Positions 29,720 to 39,381 are shown, counted from the stretch's first letter. The stretch is DNA of 64,000 nt from an uncultured Synechococcus sp. (GCA_913057985.1 CAJXPL010000007.1:35572-99571); one strand, 5' to 3'. Notes: generated by a model from the sequence alone, not told the origin. Program-made: numbers and translations.

Positions 29720-30925
29720 ATGGATTCAGACCGTCCCGTTTTCTTCAACGCGCAGGCGGCTGATGCGAGGCGATCCGGTCTGGTCTCCCCTCGACCAGCG
29801 GAGTTGGCGGCCTTGGTCCAGAACTGGTCCGGTCCCCGGCCGCTGCGTCTCTGTGGCGGGGGCACCACATCTCGGGCCGCCGTGGTTGACCATTGGACCC
29901 TGGATCTGCAAACCCATTTCCAACGTGTGGAGTGGCAACCCGCGGATCAGTCGGTCTGGATTGGAGCGGGCGGCCGCATGGGAGACGTGCTGGAGGCTTT
30001 GCTCCCCCACGACCGAACCGTGGCGGCTGGTTTGTCGGGTCTGCCTGGGCTTGGCTATGTGCTCACGGGTGGCATGGGGCCGCTGAGCCGGCAGGTGGGG
30101 CTTGCTGTGGATCAAGTGCTCGAGATCCATGGGGTCTGGGGTGATGGCAGCCCCTTTGCCCTGTCTCGGGTTGACGATGCCGGTTCGCTGGAGTGGAGAG
30201 GCCTCTGCGGTGCAGCCCCGTTTCTGGGGGTGGTGAGTGCGCTGCGCATGGCCACCCAGCCGCTCCTGCCGCTGTGGGTGGAGCAATGCGTGGTGTCTCC
30301 GCATCAACTGCCTGAGCTCATGCTCAGGGCTGAAGCGTCAAACGCCAGCACCAGCCTGCAGTGGCATTGGGAGAGGGCTGACGCGGTGCAGATACTCGGG
30401 ATTGCCAATGCCCCCTGGGCCGGTGCGCAGAAGATCGAAGGGTTGCACCAGCTCCCACCCTTGCGGGGATCGGCTCCGATGCCTTCGCGATCTCACAAGG
30501 AGGTGGTTGGCTTGCTGGGGCCGGCAGCTGCTGAGCTCTGGAGGGCCGTGATGCCGGATTTATGCCGTTTGCTGCAGCACCGTCCCCATGCGGGTTGCAG
30601 CCTGGCCTGTCAGCAGCTGGGTGCGGCAACGCAGCAGGTTGCCGTCAAGGCCAGCTCGTTTGTTCACCGCAACGCCGAGTGGAAACCCTGGATCACGGCC
30701 GCATGGACGCCGGGGGATGCCCGCGGCCAGAGGCGCAGCCTCGCCTGGTTGAAGGAGGTCTGGCAGGTCCTTCAGTCGGTCTGCCCTGGTGTGCATCTGG
30801 CGCAGTTTCATGACCATCTGCCCTTCCATCATAAGGAGTTGGAGGCGGCGTTCGGCCCCTGGTTGCCCGGGTTGCGAAAGCTGAAACAGCGCTTGGATCC
30901 AGCAGGCACCCTGCCGTCGCTCTGA
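29720..30925 (+). CDS. FAD-linked oxidase, GlcD/GlcE-like
   Basis: A 401-residue flavoprotein with the PP-loop-like LRLCGGGTTSRAAVVDHWTLD and the AGLSGLPGLGYVLTGGMGPL region of the FAD_binding_4 (PCMH) fold. This resembles glycolate oxidase subunit GlcE or related alpha-hydroxyacid oxidases. Substrate is unproven. The ATG at 29720 is the first clear start after divergent cbiX. It is followed 27 bases later by a SulP gene. Confidence 0.83.
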   Translation: MDSDRPVFFNAQAADARRSGLVSPRPAELAALVQNWSGPRPLRLCGGGTTSRAAVVDHWTLDLQTHFQRVEWQPADQSVWIGAGGRMGDVLEALLPHDRTVAAGLSGLPGLGYVLTGGMGPLSRQVGLAVDQVLEIHGVWGDGSPFALSRVDDAGSLEWRGLCGAAPFLGVVSALRMATQPLLPLWVEQCVVSPHQLPELMLRAEASNASTSLQWHWERADAVQILGIANAPWAGAQKIEGLHQLPPLRGSAPMPSRSHKEVVGLLGPAAAELWRAVMPDLCRLLQHRPHAGCSLACQQLGAATQQVAVKASSFVHRNAEWKPWITAAWTPGDARGQRRSLAWLKEVWQVLQSVCPGVHLAQFHDHLPFHHKELEAAFGPWLPGLRKLKQRLDPAGTLPSL

Positions 30926-30952
30926 TTTACGGTCGCCCCTAATCGGCATCCT

Positions 30953-32518
30953 TTGATGGCCAAACGATCCAGCCCAACCCTGGTGAATCAGTGGTTGGCC
31001 AACCCCAGCAAAGATCTGCTCTCGGGTCTGGTGGTGGCGTTCGCGATGATTCCTGAGGCCATTGCCTTTTCGGGAATCGCCGGGGTGGATCCCAAGGTTG
31101 GTCTGTTCGGAGCGTTCTGCCTGTCGCTGACCATCGCCGTCGTTGGTGGTCGCATGGCCATGATCACCTCCGCCACCGGTTCAACCGCGCTGTTGATGAC
31201 AAGTCTTGTCGCCACCGGTGAAGCCCGGGGGCCGGGCCTGGGCGTTCAGTACCTGATGGTGGCCGGGCTGGTCACGGGTGTGCTGCAGATCCTCTGGGGC
31301 TATCTGCGTCTCGCTTACCAGATGCGCTTTGTTCCCCAAGGGGTGCTGAGTGGCTTCGTCAATGCGCTTGCCTTGCTGATTTTTCAGGCCCAGCTGCCCC
31401 AGCTCGGTCTCAACCTTCACGCTGGAGATGGTGACCATGGGGCTGCGTCGTTGCTGCCCCATGGCGGGCAGATCCCCATCGTCTGGGGATTGGTCCTTCT
31501 GGGCCTGGTGATCATCTACGGCCTTCCCCGGTTGACCCGGGTGGTGCCTTCACAGCTGGTGGCCATCATTGTGCTGACCGCGATCAGTGTTGGCTTCAGC
31601 TTCGACATTCCCACGGTCAGCAGCCTCGGCACGCTCCCGGCGGGTCTGCCCTCCTTCAGCCTTCCCTTCGGTGACGGCGGCGTTCCCTTCAGCCTCGACA
31701 CCCTCGGGTTGGTGCTGCCAACGGCCCTGGCGATTTCGCTTGTGGGCCTGATGGAAACCTTCCTGACCCAGGACATCCTCGACGACAAGACCGACACCAC
31801 CACCAACAAGAACGTTGAGGCCCGGGGCCAGGGCATCGCCAACATCGTCTCGTCCCTGTTCGGTGGCATGGCCGGCTGTGCCCTGGTGGGTCAGTCCGTG
31901 ATGAATGTGGACAACGGCGGTCGCACGCGACTTTCCACCCTGTTCTCGGGAGTGAGCCTGCTGGCGATGATTCTGCTGGCTGGGCCCTGGCTCAAGCAGA
32001 TTCCGATGGCGGCCCTGGTGGCCGTGATGATCAGCATCGCCGTCAGCACCGCTGACATCAATGGCCTGCGCAACCTGCGTCGCATCCCCAAGAGCGACAC
32101 CTCGGTGATGCTGATGACCTTCGCCGTCACGATGCTGACCACCCCGCACAACCTCGCCCTTGGGGTGTTGGCTGGCGTGGCATTGGCAGGAATTCTGTTC
32201 AGTCGCAAGGTGGCCAAGGTGATTCAGGTGGAGGCCGTCGAGATCAGCGATCAGGAGAGGCTGTACCGCGTGCAGGGTCAGCTTTTCTTTGTGAGCAAGG
32301 TGTACTTCCTTCAGGGGTTTGATCTTCACGACCATCCCGAGCGCATCACAATCGACCTGTCCCAGGCCCACATCTGGGACCAGAGCGGCGTGGCTGCGCT
32401 GGATCAGGTCATGCGCAAATACCGCAACAGCGGTTCTGTTGTGAGTGTGACTGGCCTGAACGAGGAAAGCCTTGATCTGTTCGAGCGGATCGGCGGTCAG
32501 GAATCAGCCCATGCCTGA
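30953..32518 (+). CDS. SulP-family anion transporter with STAS domain
   Basis: A 521-residue inner-membrane transporter. The N-terminal [20 protein letters not shown], the middle [16 protein letters not shown], and [15 protein letters not shown] fit SulP; a C-terminal STAS domain begins near [15 protein letters not shown]. The family moves sulfate, bicarbonate or other anions. It differs from BicA-type bicarbonate transporters in the ETFLT region, so I do not assign BicA; substrate is open. Its tail overlaps the next gene on the opposite strand. Confidence 0.9.
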   Translation: MMAKRSSPTLVNQWLANPSKDLLSGLVVAFAMIPEAIAFSGIAGVDPKVGLFGAFCLSLTIAVVGGRMAMITSATGSTALLMTSLVATGEARGPGLGVQYLMVAGLVTGVLQILWGYLRLAYQMRFVPQGVLSGFVNALALLIFQAQLPQLGLNLHAGDGDHGAASLLPHGGQIPIVWGLVLLGLVIIYGLPRLTRVVPSQLVAIIVLTAISVGFSFDIPTVSSLGTLPAGLPSFSLPFGDGGVPFSLDTLGLVLPTALAISLVGLMETFLTQDILDDKTDTTTNKNVEARGQGIANIVSSLFGGMAGCALVGQSVMNVDNGGRTRLSTLFSGVSLLAMILLAGPWLKQIPMAALVAVMISIAVSTADINGLRNLRRIPKSDTSVMLMTFAVTMLTTPHNLALGVLAGVALAGILFSRKVAKVIQVEAVEISDQERLYRVQGQLFFVSKVYFLQGFDLHDHPERITIDLSQAHIWDQSGVAALDQVMRKYRNSGSVVSVTGLNEESLDLFERIGGQESAHA

Positions 32519-32816
32519 GCCTCTGCTTGGTTGGCAAGACAGGCCCTGAGGTCCTGGCGCATCGCCAGGAGGCGTTGCTGAATCTGCGCGTCCTCGGGGT
32601 TGCTTTCCACGTACTGCTCTGTCACATCGTTGCCGATGCTCATCAACAGGCAAAGGGTCTGTAAATCACGCCCGGCCTGTTGCTGAGCACTCTCGAGAAG
32701 AACACCCAACAGCGCCATCTTGTTGTTGTAAGCACCACGGTCGTCCTCCGACGCAAAGGCGCCGGGAGCAGTGGTTCCAGCGATCAGTCCGGCCAAAGGC
32801 AGGCCCAGACCTTCAT
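32497..32816 (-). CDS. Small exported protein, probably broken start
   Basis: The mature-looking region SEDDRGAYNNKMALLGVLLE to ADS (about 80 residues) is clearly coding-like but has no in-frame ATG just before it. An ATG at 32816 is in another frame; restoring one base in the ATGAAGGTCTG near 32808-32813 would give MKGLGLPLAGLIAGTTAPGA and FA, a textbook signal peptide. So either the gene is frameshifted, the sequence has an error, or translation starts at a non-ATG codon. The function is not recognised. Confidence 0.6.
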
Positions 32817-32906
32817 TGCAGCCAGGCTGATTGCCGTGAACGTAGGTCGGATGTGGGGGATGTGCTCGGGATCTGGGACAATCCCACCCGATCTGTACCA
32901 ACGCTG

Positions 32907-33968
32907 ATGTTCCGATCCAGTTCGCGTGTTCTGATCGTTGCGTTGGCAGGGTTGTCCTCGTTCCTGGCGTCCTGCGCGTCACTGGACAGTGCAGCTGGCT
33001 CGCGTCTGGATCTGGTCAAAGCGCGAGGCGAGTTGCTTTGCGGGGTGAGCGGCAAGATTCCAGGCTTCAGTTTTCTCAGTCCTGATGGGCGTTACACCGG
33101 CCTGGATGTCGACATCTGCCGTGCCATGGCTGCTGCTTTTGTTAGTGATGCTGAGAAGGTTCAATACCGGCCCTTAACTGCGCCCGAGCGGTTCACGGCC
33201 TTGCGATCGGGTGAGATCGATCTGTTGTCTCGCAACACCACCCACACCCTCAGCCGCGATGCGGTGGGGGGCAATGGGCTGCGCTTTGGGCCTGTGGTGT
33301 TCCATGACGGACAGGGCTTGATGGTGAATGCCGCCAGCGGAGTGCGTTCGCTGGCTGACTTGAGCGGCAAGGCCATTTGCGTGGGATCGGGCACCACAAC
33401 CGAGCAAAACCTCAACGACGCCTTCGCCTCCAAGGGGCTTCCCTACACACCGATCAAATATCAAGATCTCAATCAGGTGGTGGGCGGCTACCTCCAGGGG
33501 CGCTGCGCAGCCATGACGTCTGATCGCTCGCAACTGGCGGCGGCACGCTCAGGGTTCAGTGATCCCCAGGCGCATCAGATCCTCTACGACCGGATCAGCA
33601 AGGAGCCCCTGGCTCCAGCAGTGGTGGGGGGGGATCAGCCCATGGGTGATGCCATGACCTGGGTGATCAACGCTCTGATCGAAGCCGAGGAACGGGGCAT
33701 CACCCAAGCCAATGTTGATGCGGTGGTGAAGCAAGCCGCAGCTGACCCCTCCCAGACTGCTCTGCGGCGTTTCCTGGGGGTGGATCCAGGTCTGGGTCGC
33801 AAACTCGGACTCGCCGATGACTTTGTCGTTCAGGTGATCCGTTCCACCGGCAATTACGGCGAGATCTACAACCGCCATCTCGGACCGGACAGTGCCGTGG
33901 CGATACCCCGGGGGGCGAACCGGCTGGCCGGTGAAGGTGGTTTGATGATTTCCCCACCGTTCACCTGA
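32907..33968 (+). CDS. aapJ: Amino-acid ABC transporter substrate-binding lipoprotein (AapJ-type)
   Basis: A 353-residue periplasmic binding protein with a lipoprotein signal (lipobox LASC, Cys23), followed by the SBP_bac_3 core (GVSGKIPGFSFLSPDGRYTG, DVDICRAMAAA, RFTALRSGEIDLL). It is longer than simple glutamine-binding proteins, fitting the AapJ/NatF general amino-acid transporter type. The ATG at 32907 is chosen by the lipobox. Its stop TGA shares a base with the permease ATG (33968). Confidence 0.91.
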   Translation: MFRSSSRVLIVALAGLSSFLASCASLDSAAGSRLDLVKARGELLCGVSGKIPGFSFLSPDGRYTGLDVDICRAMAAAFVSDAEKVQYRPLTAPERFTALRSGEIDLLSRNTTHTLSRDAVGGNGLRFGPVVFHDGQGLMVNAASGVRSLADLSGKAICVGSGTTTEQNLNDAFASKGLPYTPIKYQDLNQVVGGYLQGRCAAMTSDRSQLAAARSGFSDPQAHQILYDRISKEPLAPAVVGGDQPMGDAMTWVINALIEAEERGITQANVDAVVKQAAADPSQTALRRFLGVDPGLGRKLGLADDFVVQVIRSTGNYGEIYNRHLGPDSAVAIPRGANRLAGEGGLMISPPFT

Positions 33969-34858
33969 TGCGGCAGCGTCGTCTCCTGGTTCAGGTTGGT
34001 GTCGCCGCCCTTCTGATCGGCCTTCTGGCTCTGCTGGTCAACAATCTGGCGGTCAACCTGATTCGGACGGGCTTGGGACTGGGTTTTGGCTGGCTGGGCC
34101 GACCCGCTGGTTTTGCTCTGGCGGAAACCGCTCTCCCCTATGCCCCATCCGATAGTTACCTCTGGGCCCTGACCATCGGTTGGCTGAACAGCCTCAAGGT
34201 GATCGCGGCTGGCCTGGTCTTGGCCACCGGCCTGGGGGTGGCTGCCGGTGCAGCCCGCAGCAGCAACAACCGTCTGCTGCGCAGCCTGGCCGCGGGCTAC
34301 GTGGCCTTGATTCGTCAGGTTCCTCTGCTCCTGCAGTTGCTGTTCTGGTATTTCGTTGCCTTCCTTGGCCTTCCGTCGGTGCCGATCGGTGGGTTGATCC
34401 GGCTTTCGAATCAGGGCATTCAGCTGTTGGGCCTGAACCTCAGCGTTGAATTTTGTGCGGTTCTCGTCGGGCTCACGGTATTCACGGGTGCGTCGATTGC
34501 AGAGATCGTGCGCGGTGGCATCAATGCGGTGCCGCGGGGCCAGTGGGAGGCCTTCCGCAGCCTTGGGCTTGGGGAAGGGCTTGGGCTGCGGCGGATTGTG
34601 TTGCCTCAGGCCCTGCCGGCGATTCTTCCTGCACTCACGAGCCAGTACCTCAATCTCGCCAAGAACAGCACCCTGGCCATTGCCGTGGGCTACGCCGATC
34701 TTTACGCCGTCAGTGACACCACCATCACCCAAACCGGCCGCGCCATTGAGGGCTTCCTGCTGTTGTTGCTCAGCTTTCTGCTGCTGAATTTGTTGATCAG
34801 CGGGGGCATGGCTGCCTTCAACCGTGCCGTGCTGGGTCGTCTGAACAGGAGCCGCTGA
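33968..34858 (+). CDS. aapQ: Amino-acid ABC transporter permease (AapQ-type)
   Basis: A 296-residue inner-membrane permease with an ABC-transporter EAA-like motif (EAFRSLGLGEGLGLRRIVLPQA). The protein has an N-terminal insertion compared with HisM/GlnP, typical of AapQ. It starts at 33968, one base overlapping the previous stop. It pairs with the next permease, with which it overlaps by a single base. Confidence 0.9.
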   Translation: MRQRRLLVQVGVAALLIGLLALLVNNLAVNLIRTGLGLGFGWLGRPAGFALAETALPYAPSDSYLWALTIGWLNSLKVIAAGLVLATGLGVAAGAARSSNNRLLRSLAAGYVALIRQVPLLLQLLFWYFVAFLGLPSVPIGGLIRLSNQGIQLLGLNLSVEFCAVLVGLTVFTGASIAEIVRGGINAVPRGQWEAFRSLGLGEGLGLRRIVLPQALPAILPALTSQYLNLAKNSTLAIAVGYADLYAVSDTTITQTGRAIEGFLLLLLSFLLLNLLISGGMAAFNRAVLGRLNRSR

Positions 34859-35832
34859 TGAACCGTTGGTTGGATCGTGGGATCACCCTGCTGCTGCTGG
34901 CTCTGCTCGGATGGGCTGGCTGGTCCATTCTGCATTGGCTGCTGGTTGGGGCCGATTGGTCTGTGGTGACCACCAATCTCCCGCTGTATGCGGTGGGCAG
35001 TTTCCCTGCGGATCAACGCTGGCGTCCGTTGCTGTGGATGGCAGCACTGATCACGCTGACGCTGCTGACCCTCACTGGTCCGAAGCGTGGCTGGGTCCGC
35101 CGTTGGTTGCCGTTGGTCTGGATCGCGATGGCACCGCTGGGGCTCTGGCTGTTGGCCGGAGGTTTGGGTCTGCTGCCGGTGGGGACACGCAGTTGGGGTG
35201 GTCTCACGCTCACGCTGCTGCTGACGGGAGGCAGTGGAGCTTTGGCGCTTCCGTTGGGGATCCTCCTAGCCCTCGGCCGGCGCAGTGAGCTGCCGGTGCT
35301 GCGTTGGAGCAGCGCCGCCTACATCGAGTTGATGCGGGCTGTGCCCTTGATTGCGGTTCTGTTCTTTGGACAACTGCTGATCCCGTTGTTCCTGCCGCCA
35401 GGGCTTGAGATCAATCGGGTTCTGCGGGCGGTTGTGGCCTTCGCCTTGTTTGCAGCGGCCTACATCGCAGAGGATGTTCGCGGAGGCCTGCAGGCGATTC
35501 CGCCCACCCAGCGGGAAGCTGCAGCCGTGCTGGGGCTGTCGCCACGCCAAGTGCTGCAATTGGTGGTGCTGCCTCAGGCGCTGCGGGTTGCACTTCCATC
35601 GCTCACCAATCAGGCGGTGGGTCTGCTGCAGAACACAAGCCTGATGGCCATTCTCGGTTTGGTGGAATTGCTGGGCATCAGCCGCAGCCTGTTGGCGAAT
35701 CCTGCTTTCATCGGCCGCTATCTGGAGGTCTACCTCTGGCTTGCTGCGGTTTACTGGCTGGCGTGTAGCGCCATGGCGCTGCTGGCCCGCCACCTGGAAG
35801 TTCAGCTTGACCCTGCCCGCTCCGCTTCATGA
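34858..35832 (+). CDS. aapM: Amino-acid ABC transporter permease (AapM-type)
   Basis: A 324-residue second permease. The EAA loop reads REAAAVLGLSPRQVLQLVVLPQA. Multiple hydrophobic segments, including a long extra N-terminal membrane region, fit AapM. The ATG at 34858 overlaps the previous stop (TGATG). Its stop overlaps the ATG of the ATPase gene (ATGA), giving a tightly coupled operon aapJQMP. Confidence 0.9.
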   Translation: MNRWLDRGITLLLLALLGWAGWSILHWLLVGADWSVVTTNLPLYAVGSFPADQRWRPLLWMAALITLTLLTLTGPKRGWVRRWLPLVWIAMAPLGLWLLAGGLGLLPVGTRSWGGLTLTLLLTGGSGALALPLGILLALGRRSELPVLRWSSAAYIELMRAVPLIAVLFFGQLLIPLFLPPGLEINRVLRAVVAFALFAAAYIAEDVRGGLQAIPPTQREAAAVLGLSPRQVLQLVVLPQALRVALPSLTNQAVGLLQNTSLMAILGLVELLGISRSLLANPAFIGRYLEVYLWLAAVYWLACSAMALLARHLEVQLDPARSAS

Positions 35833-36572
35833 CTGTCGCCATTCGTGCCACTGATCTGGTCAAGAGCTATTCCCAAGGGGTTCGAGCTCTCGATGGCGTC
35901 ACCCTTGAGGTGAACAGAGGTGAAGTGCTGGTGGTGATGGGGCCTTCCGGCTCCGGCAAGAGCACGCTGATCCGTACGTTCAACGGTCTGGAGTCGTTGG
36001 ATGGCGGCGCCTTGGATGTGCTTGGGGTTCGCTTGGACGCCACCCATGCAGAACGTCAGGTGCGGGAGATCCGCAAGCGCGTGGGGATGGTGTTTCAGCA
36101 GTTCAACCTTTTCCCTCACCTTTCCATCCTCGACAACATCACCCTTGCCCCGATCAAGGTGCAGCAGCGTGCCAAGGCGGCTGCCGAGCAGCGGGCGATG
36201 GATCTCCTTGACCAGATGGGCATTCGCGAGCAGGCCCACAAGTACCCGGCGCAGCTCAGCGGTGGTCAGCAGCAGCGGGTGGCGATCGCCCGGGCTCTGG
36301 CCCTGGATCCTGAGGTGATGCTCTTCGATGAGCCCACCAGTGCCTTGGATCCGGAGCGGGTGAAGGAGGTGTTGGATGCGATGCGCCAGTTGGCGAAAGG
36401 CGGCATGACGATGGTGGTGGTCACCCATGAACTGGGCTTTGCCCGTGAGGTGGCGGATCGGGTGATGTTCATGGATCGGGGCCAGGTGGTGGAGACCTCC
36501 GATCCAGAGACCTTTTTCAGCAATGCCAGGGAGGAACGCAGCCGCAGGTTCCTCAATCAGATGCAGCACTGA
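35829..36572 (+). CDS. aapP: Amino-acid ABC transporter ATPase (AapP-type)
   Basis: A 247-residue ATPase of the polar-amino-acid uptake class. Walker A GPSGSGKST, signature LSGGQQQRVAIARAL, Walker B VMLFDEPTSALDPE and H-loop VVVTHELGFA are all intact. It energises the transporter encoded by the three genes before it. In cyanobacteria the counterpart set is natF-natG-natH with bgtA. The four-gene set is complete. Confidence 0.94.
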   Translation: MTVAIRATDLVKSYSQGVRALDGVTLEVNRGEVLVVMGPSGSGKSTLIRTFNGLESLDGGALDVLGVRLDATHAERQVREIRKRVGMVFQQFNLFPHLSILDNITLAPIKVQQRAKAAAEQRAMDLLDQMGIREQAHKYPAQLSGGQQQRVAIARALALDPEVMLFDEPTSALDPERVKEVLDAMRQLAKGGMTMVVVTHELGFAREVADRVMFMDRGQVVETSDPETFFSNAREERSRRFLNQMQH

Positions 36573-36599
36573 ACGGTTTGCACAACCTCGTGCAGGACC

Positions 36600-36932
36600 T
36601 CAGGCTGACTGTCGTTCTCTCCAAGCCTCAGTGGGCTTCCGGCTGTGCTTGTCGTGCGTTGAATTTTTGCTGACCGTCCGAGGTGTCGACTGCTTGCCCT
36701 GCCAACGGAAGTAGGCCGTCACGCAGATCAGCCAAAACGCCACAAAAGCGAGGGTCAATGCCAGTCCGTGCATCCGAAAAAAGGTCAGCACGATATGGAT
36801 GGATAGGGCGACTGAGCCCCCTAGCAGAAACGTATTGCTCAGAAACGATGCGACGGTTTCCCTGAAGGATTTCAACTCTGTCGCGCCAATCCGGCTCACA
36901 TTACCGAGCAGCAATTGTGATGCCAGCCCCAT
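36600..36932 (-). CDS. Small membrane protein, unknown function
   Basis: A 110-residue protein with two hydrophobic segments (about 32-52 and 56-76) between a short N-terminus and a basic, polar C-terminus. No family recognised. It is less GC-rich than its neighbours, as is the whole stretch 36.6-37.9 kb. It could be real but the evidence is modest. Confidence 0.5.
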   Translation of the reverse strand: MGLASQLLLGNVSRIGATELKSFRETVASFLSNTFLLGGSVALSIHIVLTFFRMHGLALTLAFVAFWLICVTAYFRWQGKQSTPRTVSKNSTHDKHSRKPTEAWRERQSA

Positions 36933-36965
36933 CGTGGTTGCGGACGGACCTCCGTTGCTCCATTA

Positions 36966-36994
36966 CAAAAAAGCCCCCCCTGTAGGGGAGGGCT
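36966..36994 (-). terminator. Rho-independent terminator of the cyAbrB gene
   Basis: On the minus strand AGCCCTCC pairs with GGGGGGCT (8 pairs including one G-T wobble) across CCTACA, then a run of six T. It begins 36 bases after the cyAbrB stop. Confidence 0.78.
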
Positions 36995-37029
36995 CAAAGG
37001 GATTCAGCTGGAGGTGATGGATCCGTTGA

Positions 37030-37419
37030 TCACTCGTCAACCTGGTCGGCAGCTTCGCTGTGCTCCGCAGCTGCACCTGTAGGGATCAGACGGATGGCTT
37101 TCTTGCCAAGCTTGATCTCGAATTCGTCACCAGGTTCCAGGTTCAGCATGGCGGTGTAAGCCTTGCCGATCAGCAGATTGCCATTGCCCTGCACCTTGGC
37201 GATGTAGCTCAGCTTGCGACCGCCTTTGCCAATCGCAGCACCACCGCTGCTCAGATTGACGCCTTTGGCCTCGAGCAGAGCTTCGTAGAACGCAGTGAAA
37301 TTCAGGCGATCACCACCATCTTTCCTATCGGAGACGTATCCGCAAGCTCTCACCAGATCGGATTTGGAAACGTCTCCGAGTTCTTTGACCTTGGCGAGCA
37401 GTTCGGAACCAGTCAGCAT
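37030..37419 (-). CDS. cyAbrB-type transcriptional regulator
   Basis: A 129-residue cyanobacterial AbrB-like protein. Residues after about 57 (GGAAIGKGGRKLSYIAKVQG, then LLIGKAYTAMLNLEPGDEFE) form the swapped-hairpin DNA-binding domain, and the N-terminal part is the extra cyanobacterial region. cyAbrB proteins influence nitrogen and carbon gene expression. A candidate promoter (37447-37476) and terminator flank it, so it is monocistronic. Which paralogue (1 or 2) I cannot say. Confidence 0.92.
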   Translation of the reverse strand: MLTGSELLAKVKELGDVSKSDLVRACGYVSDRKDGGDRLNFTAFYEALLEAKGVNLSSGGAAIGKGGRKLSYIAKVQGNGNLLIGKAYTAMLNLEPGDEFEIKLGKKAIRLIPTGAAAEHSEAADQVDE

Positions 37420-37446
37420 TTCAAATGCGTCTCAATGGATACATAG

Positions 37447-37476
37447 TTCATAACTGGTTAGCTGGCTGGATGTCAA
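37447..37476 (-). promoter_or_regulatory. Candidate sigma-70 promoter of cyAbrB
   Basis: Perfect -35 TTGACA (minus strand of 37471-37476), 18-base spacer, -10 TATGAA (minus strand of 37447-37452), placing transcription start about 15-20 bases before the gene's ATG. Confidence 0.55.
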
Positions 37477-37611
37477 TCAATCGGACCGATATTGCCAAGG
37501 CTCAGTGCTTTGAAAGCGAGCCATCTAGGGATGCGTCTCTGTGGTCTGGCTTTTGAGACTGTTCCTCTGCGATGAAGCTTGACGGGCTGATGTTGAGGCC
37601 TCCTCAGTGGT

Positions 37612-37824
37612 TCAAACCTCCGGACTGTCTGAGGTTTCACAAACGATCGTGTACTCGACACGATCATCATCAGAGCAGCAAAAATCGCCGTAGTAACGCT
37701 CAAGTTCATCGTAGGCAGCGTCGTAGCTGTCAAAGCGCAGGCGTGTCAGCCCATCTTCTGATTGATCACTGCGCACGATGCGATGGCGTGAAGCTGGTTG
37801 CATCAGCTCGATCCACCTGGCCAA
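37612..37824 (-). CDS. Small acidic protein, unknown function
   Basis: A 70-residue acidic soluble protein including RLRFDSYDAAYDELERYYGD and FCCSDDDRVEYTIV. The pattern is protein-like and it has a normal ATG, but no family is recognised. It lies in an interval of lower GC between cyAbrB and an AEC transporter. Confidence 0.6.
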   Translation of the reverse strand: MARWIELMQPASRHRIVRSDQSEDGLTRLRFDSYDAAYDELERYYGDFCCSDDDRVEYTIVCETSDSPEV

Positions 37825-37891
37825 TCAAAGGTCAGACTAAGCCTGGGGCTGAGGCATCAGTCACCACAGCTTTCTAGGGTCGATTGATCTG

Positions 37892-38806
37892 ATGGAGGTG
37901 TCCATTCTTCGGTTCTTGCTGGAGCTTGTGCCCTCCCTTCTGATTGGGTTCTGGGCTGGTCGACGTCATCAAACCCTGTCCACCCGTTTGGCCGCACCGC
38001 TGGTGCGGTTCGGTGTGCCGATCAGTGTGATGGGCCTGCTGTTGAAAGGTGGCCTCAGCGGCGACATGTTGCAGGCCGCGGGTCTTGCGGTGCTTGCCAT
38101 GGGCCTTGTTCTGGTGGGTGCCGCGCGCCTGCCGGGATTGGCTGAGCTGGCGTCTCCCACGCTGCGGCTTGGCAGCTGCACCGGGAACACGGCCTATGTC
38201 GGGGTTCCTCTTGCCCTGGCTTTCCTGCCCGATGAGGCTCTGCCCATCAGCATTGGCTACGACCTCGGGGCGACTCTGCTGGTGTGGAGCCTGGGACCGC
38301 TGCTGATCGGGGGGCAGGTGGATGGTTCCCAGCGGTTGCGAGGGCTGCTGAGCAACCTTGCTGCCAGTCCGGCAACCCGAGGGCTCATCGGTGCGCTGCT
38401 GGTTCAGGCGACCCCATGGTCTGCATCGGTGGCCGATGCGCTGTGGTGGCCTTCACGCTGCGTGATTGTGCTGGCTCTGATGGTGGTGGGCATGCGCCTG
38501 GGCAGCATTCATCGCCAGGGCATTGCGCCGGAGGCACGTCCCCTGCAGCTGCTGAAGCCACTGGTGGCCAAGCTGCTGTTCTACCCGTTGTTGCTTTGGC
38601 TTCTGGCGTCTCTGCTGCAGTTCAAGTCTTTGATGGTTCAGGCGGTTGCTCTGCAAGGCGCCGCGCCGACGGCAATCTCTCTTTTGCTGATCGCAGAATC
38701 TGTGGGTGCTGATCAGGAGCGGGCCGCAGGGTTGGTGTTTTGGAGCACGTTGCTGGCCTTGATCACTGCGCCTGCATGGGGCGTGCTGCTGCGCTCTCAG
38801 TTCTGA
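37892..38806 (+). CDS. AEC-family (auxin efflux carrier-like) transporter
   Basis: A 304-residue membrane protein with about 9-10 hydrophobic segments. The segment TLRLGSCTGNTAYVGVPLAL and the C-terminal AAPTAISLLLIAESVGADQE fit the AEC family, which includes malonate and other carboxylate permeases. Substrate unknown. Its end overlaps the AlkB-like gene by 10 bases. Confidence 0.85.
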   Translation: MEVSILRFLLELVPSLLIGFWAGRRHQTLSTRLAAPLVRFGVPISVMGLLLKGGLSGDMLQAAGLAVLAMGLVLVGAARLPGLAELASPTLRLGSCTGNTAYVGVPLALAFLPDEALPISIGYDLGATLLVWSLGPLLIGGQVDGSQRLRGLLSNLAASPATRGLIGALLVQATPWSASVADALWWPSRCVIVLALMVVGMRLGSIHRQGIAPEARPLQLLKPLVAKLLFYPLLLWLLASLLQFKSLMVQAVALQGAAPTAISLLLIAESVGADQERAAGLVFWSTLLALITAPAWGVLLRSQF

Positions 38807-39381
38807 AAACGGCGAAAGGTGAGGTTGATGCGGGGGCTCTGCACTTTGCGCCGCTGAGGAACACTGTGCATCCATCGGCTCTGACAGCCCGGGTGCATCA
38901 CCAGAAGGTCACCATCGGCCAATGGCAGAGACATTTTCAGGTGAGCAGTTGTGCGGTGGCGGAGCTGAAAATCCCGCGTTGCCCCCAGTGAAAGGGAGGC
39001 AATCGGAGCCCGCTGATCAATTTCCGGTTCGTCATCGGCGTGCCAACCCATGCGGTCATCGCCATGGCGATACCAATTGAGCAGGCATCCGTTGAAGTTG
39101 GTCTTACAGGCTTCATTCACCTGGTGCAGCAATGGTTTGAACCATGCAGGCCAGCCATCACCGGTGTGAATGGCACCGCTATAGCGGTAGTGAATTCCTT
39201 CATTGGCAAGAAACACCGTCAGTCGGGGGACCGGGTGGCGCTTGCCATAGACCTGAACGACGGGCTGCTCCCATTGGAGCTGATGTTCAAGCTGTGTTTG
39301 CCAGTGCCTGGCAAGCTCCGGCTTCAGCCAACCCTCATGCAGGGACCAGTCCGTTTCAGCTGCAGCTGGATGGATGGTCAT
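38797..39381 (-). CDS. AlkB-like 2-oxoglutarate/Fe(II) dioxygenase
   Basis: About 194 residues from the ATG at 39381. The iron ligands are HxD at His114/Asp116 (GWHADDE) and His172 (WMHSV). The 2-oxoglutarate-binding Arg lies in RINLTFR at 184-190. A nucleotide recognition segment NWYRHGDDRMGW precedes them. These enzymes reverse alkyl damage in nucleic acids. A longer in-frame reading to 39432 adds 17 residues and is less likely. Confidence 0.87.
   Translation of the reverse strand: MTIHPAAAETDWSLHEGWLKPELARHWQTQLEHQLQWEQPVVQVYGKRHPVPRLTVFLANEGIHYRYSGAIHTGDGWPAWFKPLLHQVNEACKTNFNGCLLNWYRHGDDRMGWHADDEPEIDQRAPIASLSLGATRDFQLRHRTTAHLKMSLPLADGDLLVMHPGCQSRWMHSVPQRRKVQSPRINLTFRRFQN

Noticed and set aside
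31550..32371. Histidine-rich minus-strand frame inside the SulP gene
   Set aside because: Shadow of the SulP frame; His comes from reversed codons.
30953..32518. SulP gene as BicA
   Set aside because: The middle motif differs from BicA-type transporters as I remember them, so substrate is left open.
37473..37733. 86-residue minus-strand frame
   Set aside because: Overlaps the better small gene at 37612-37824 and has poor codon-like composition.
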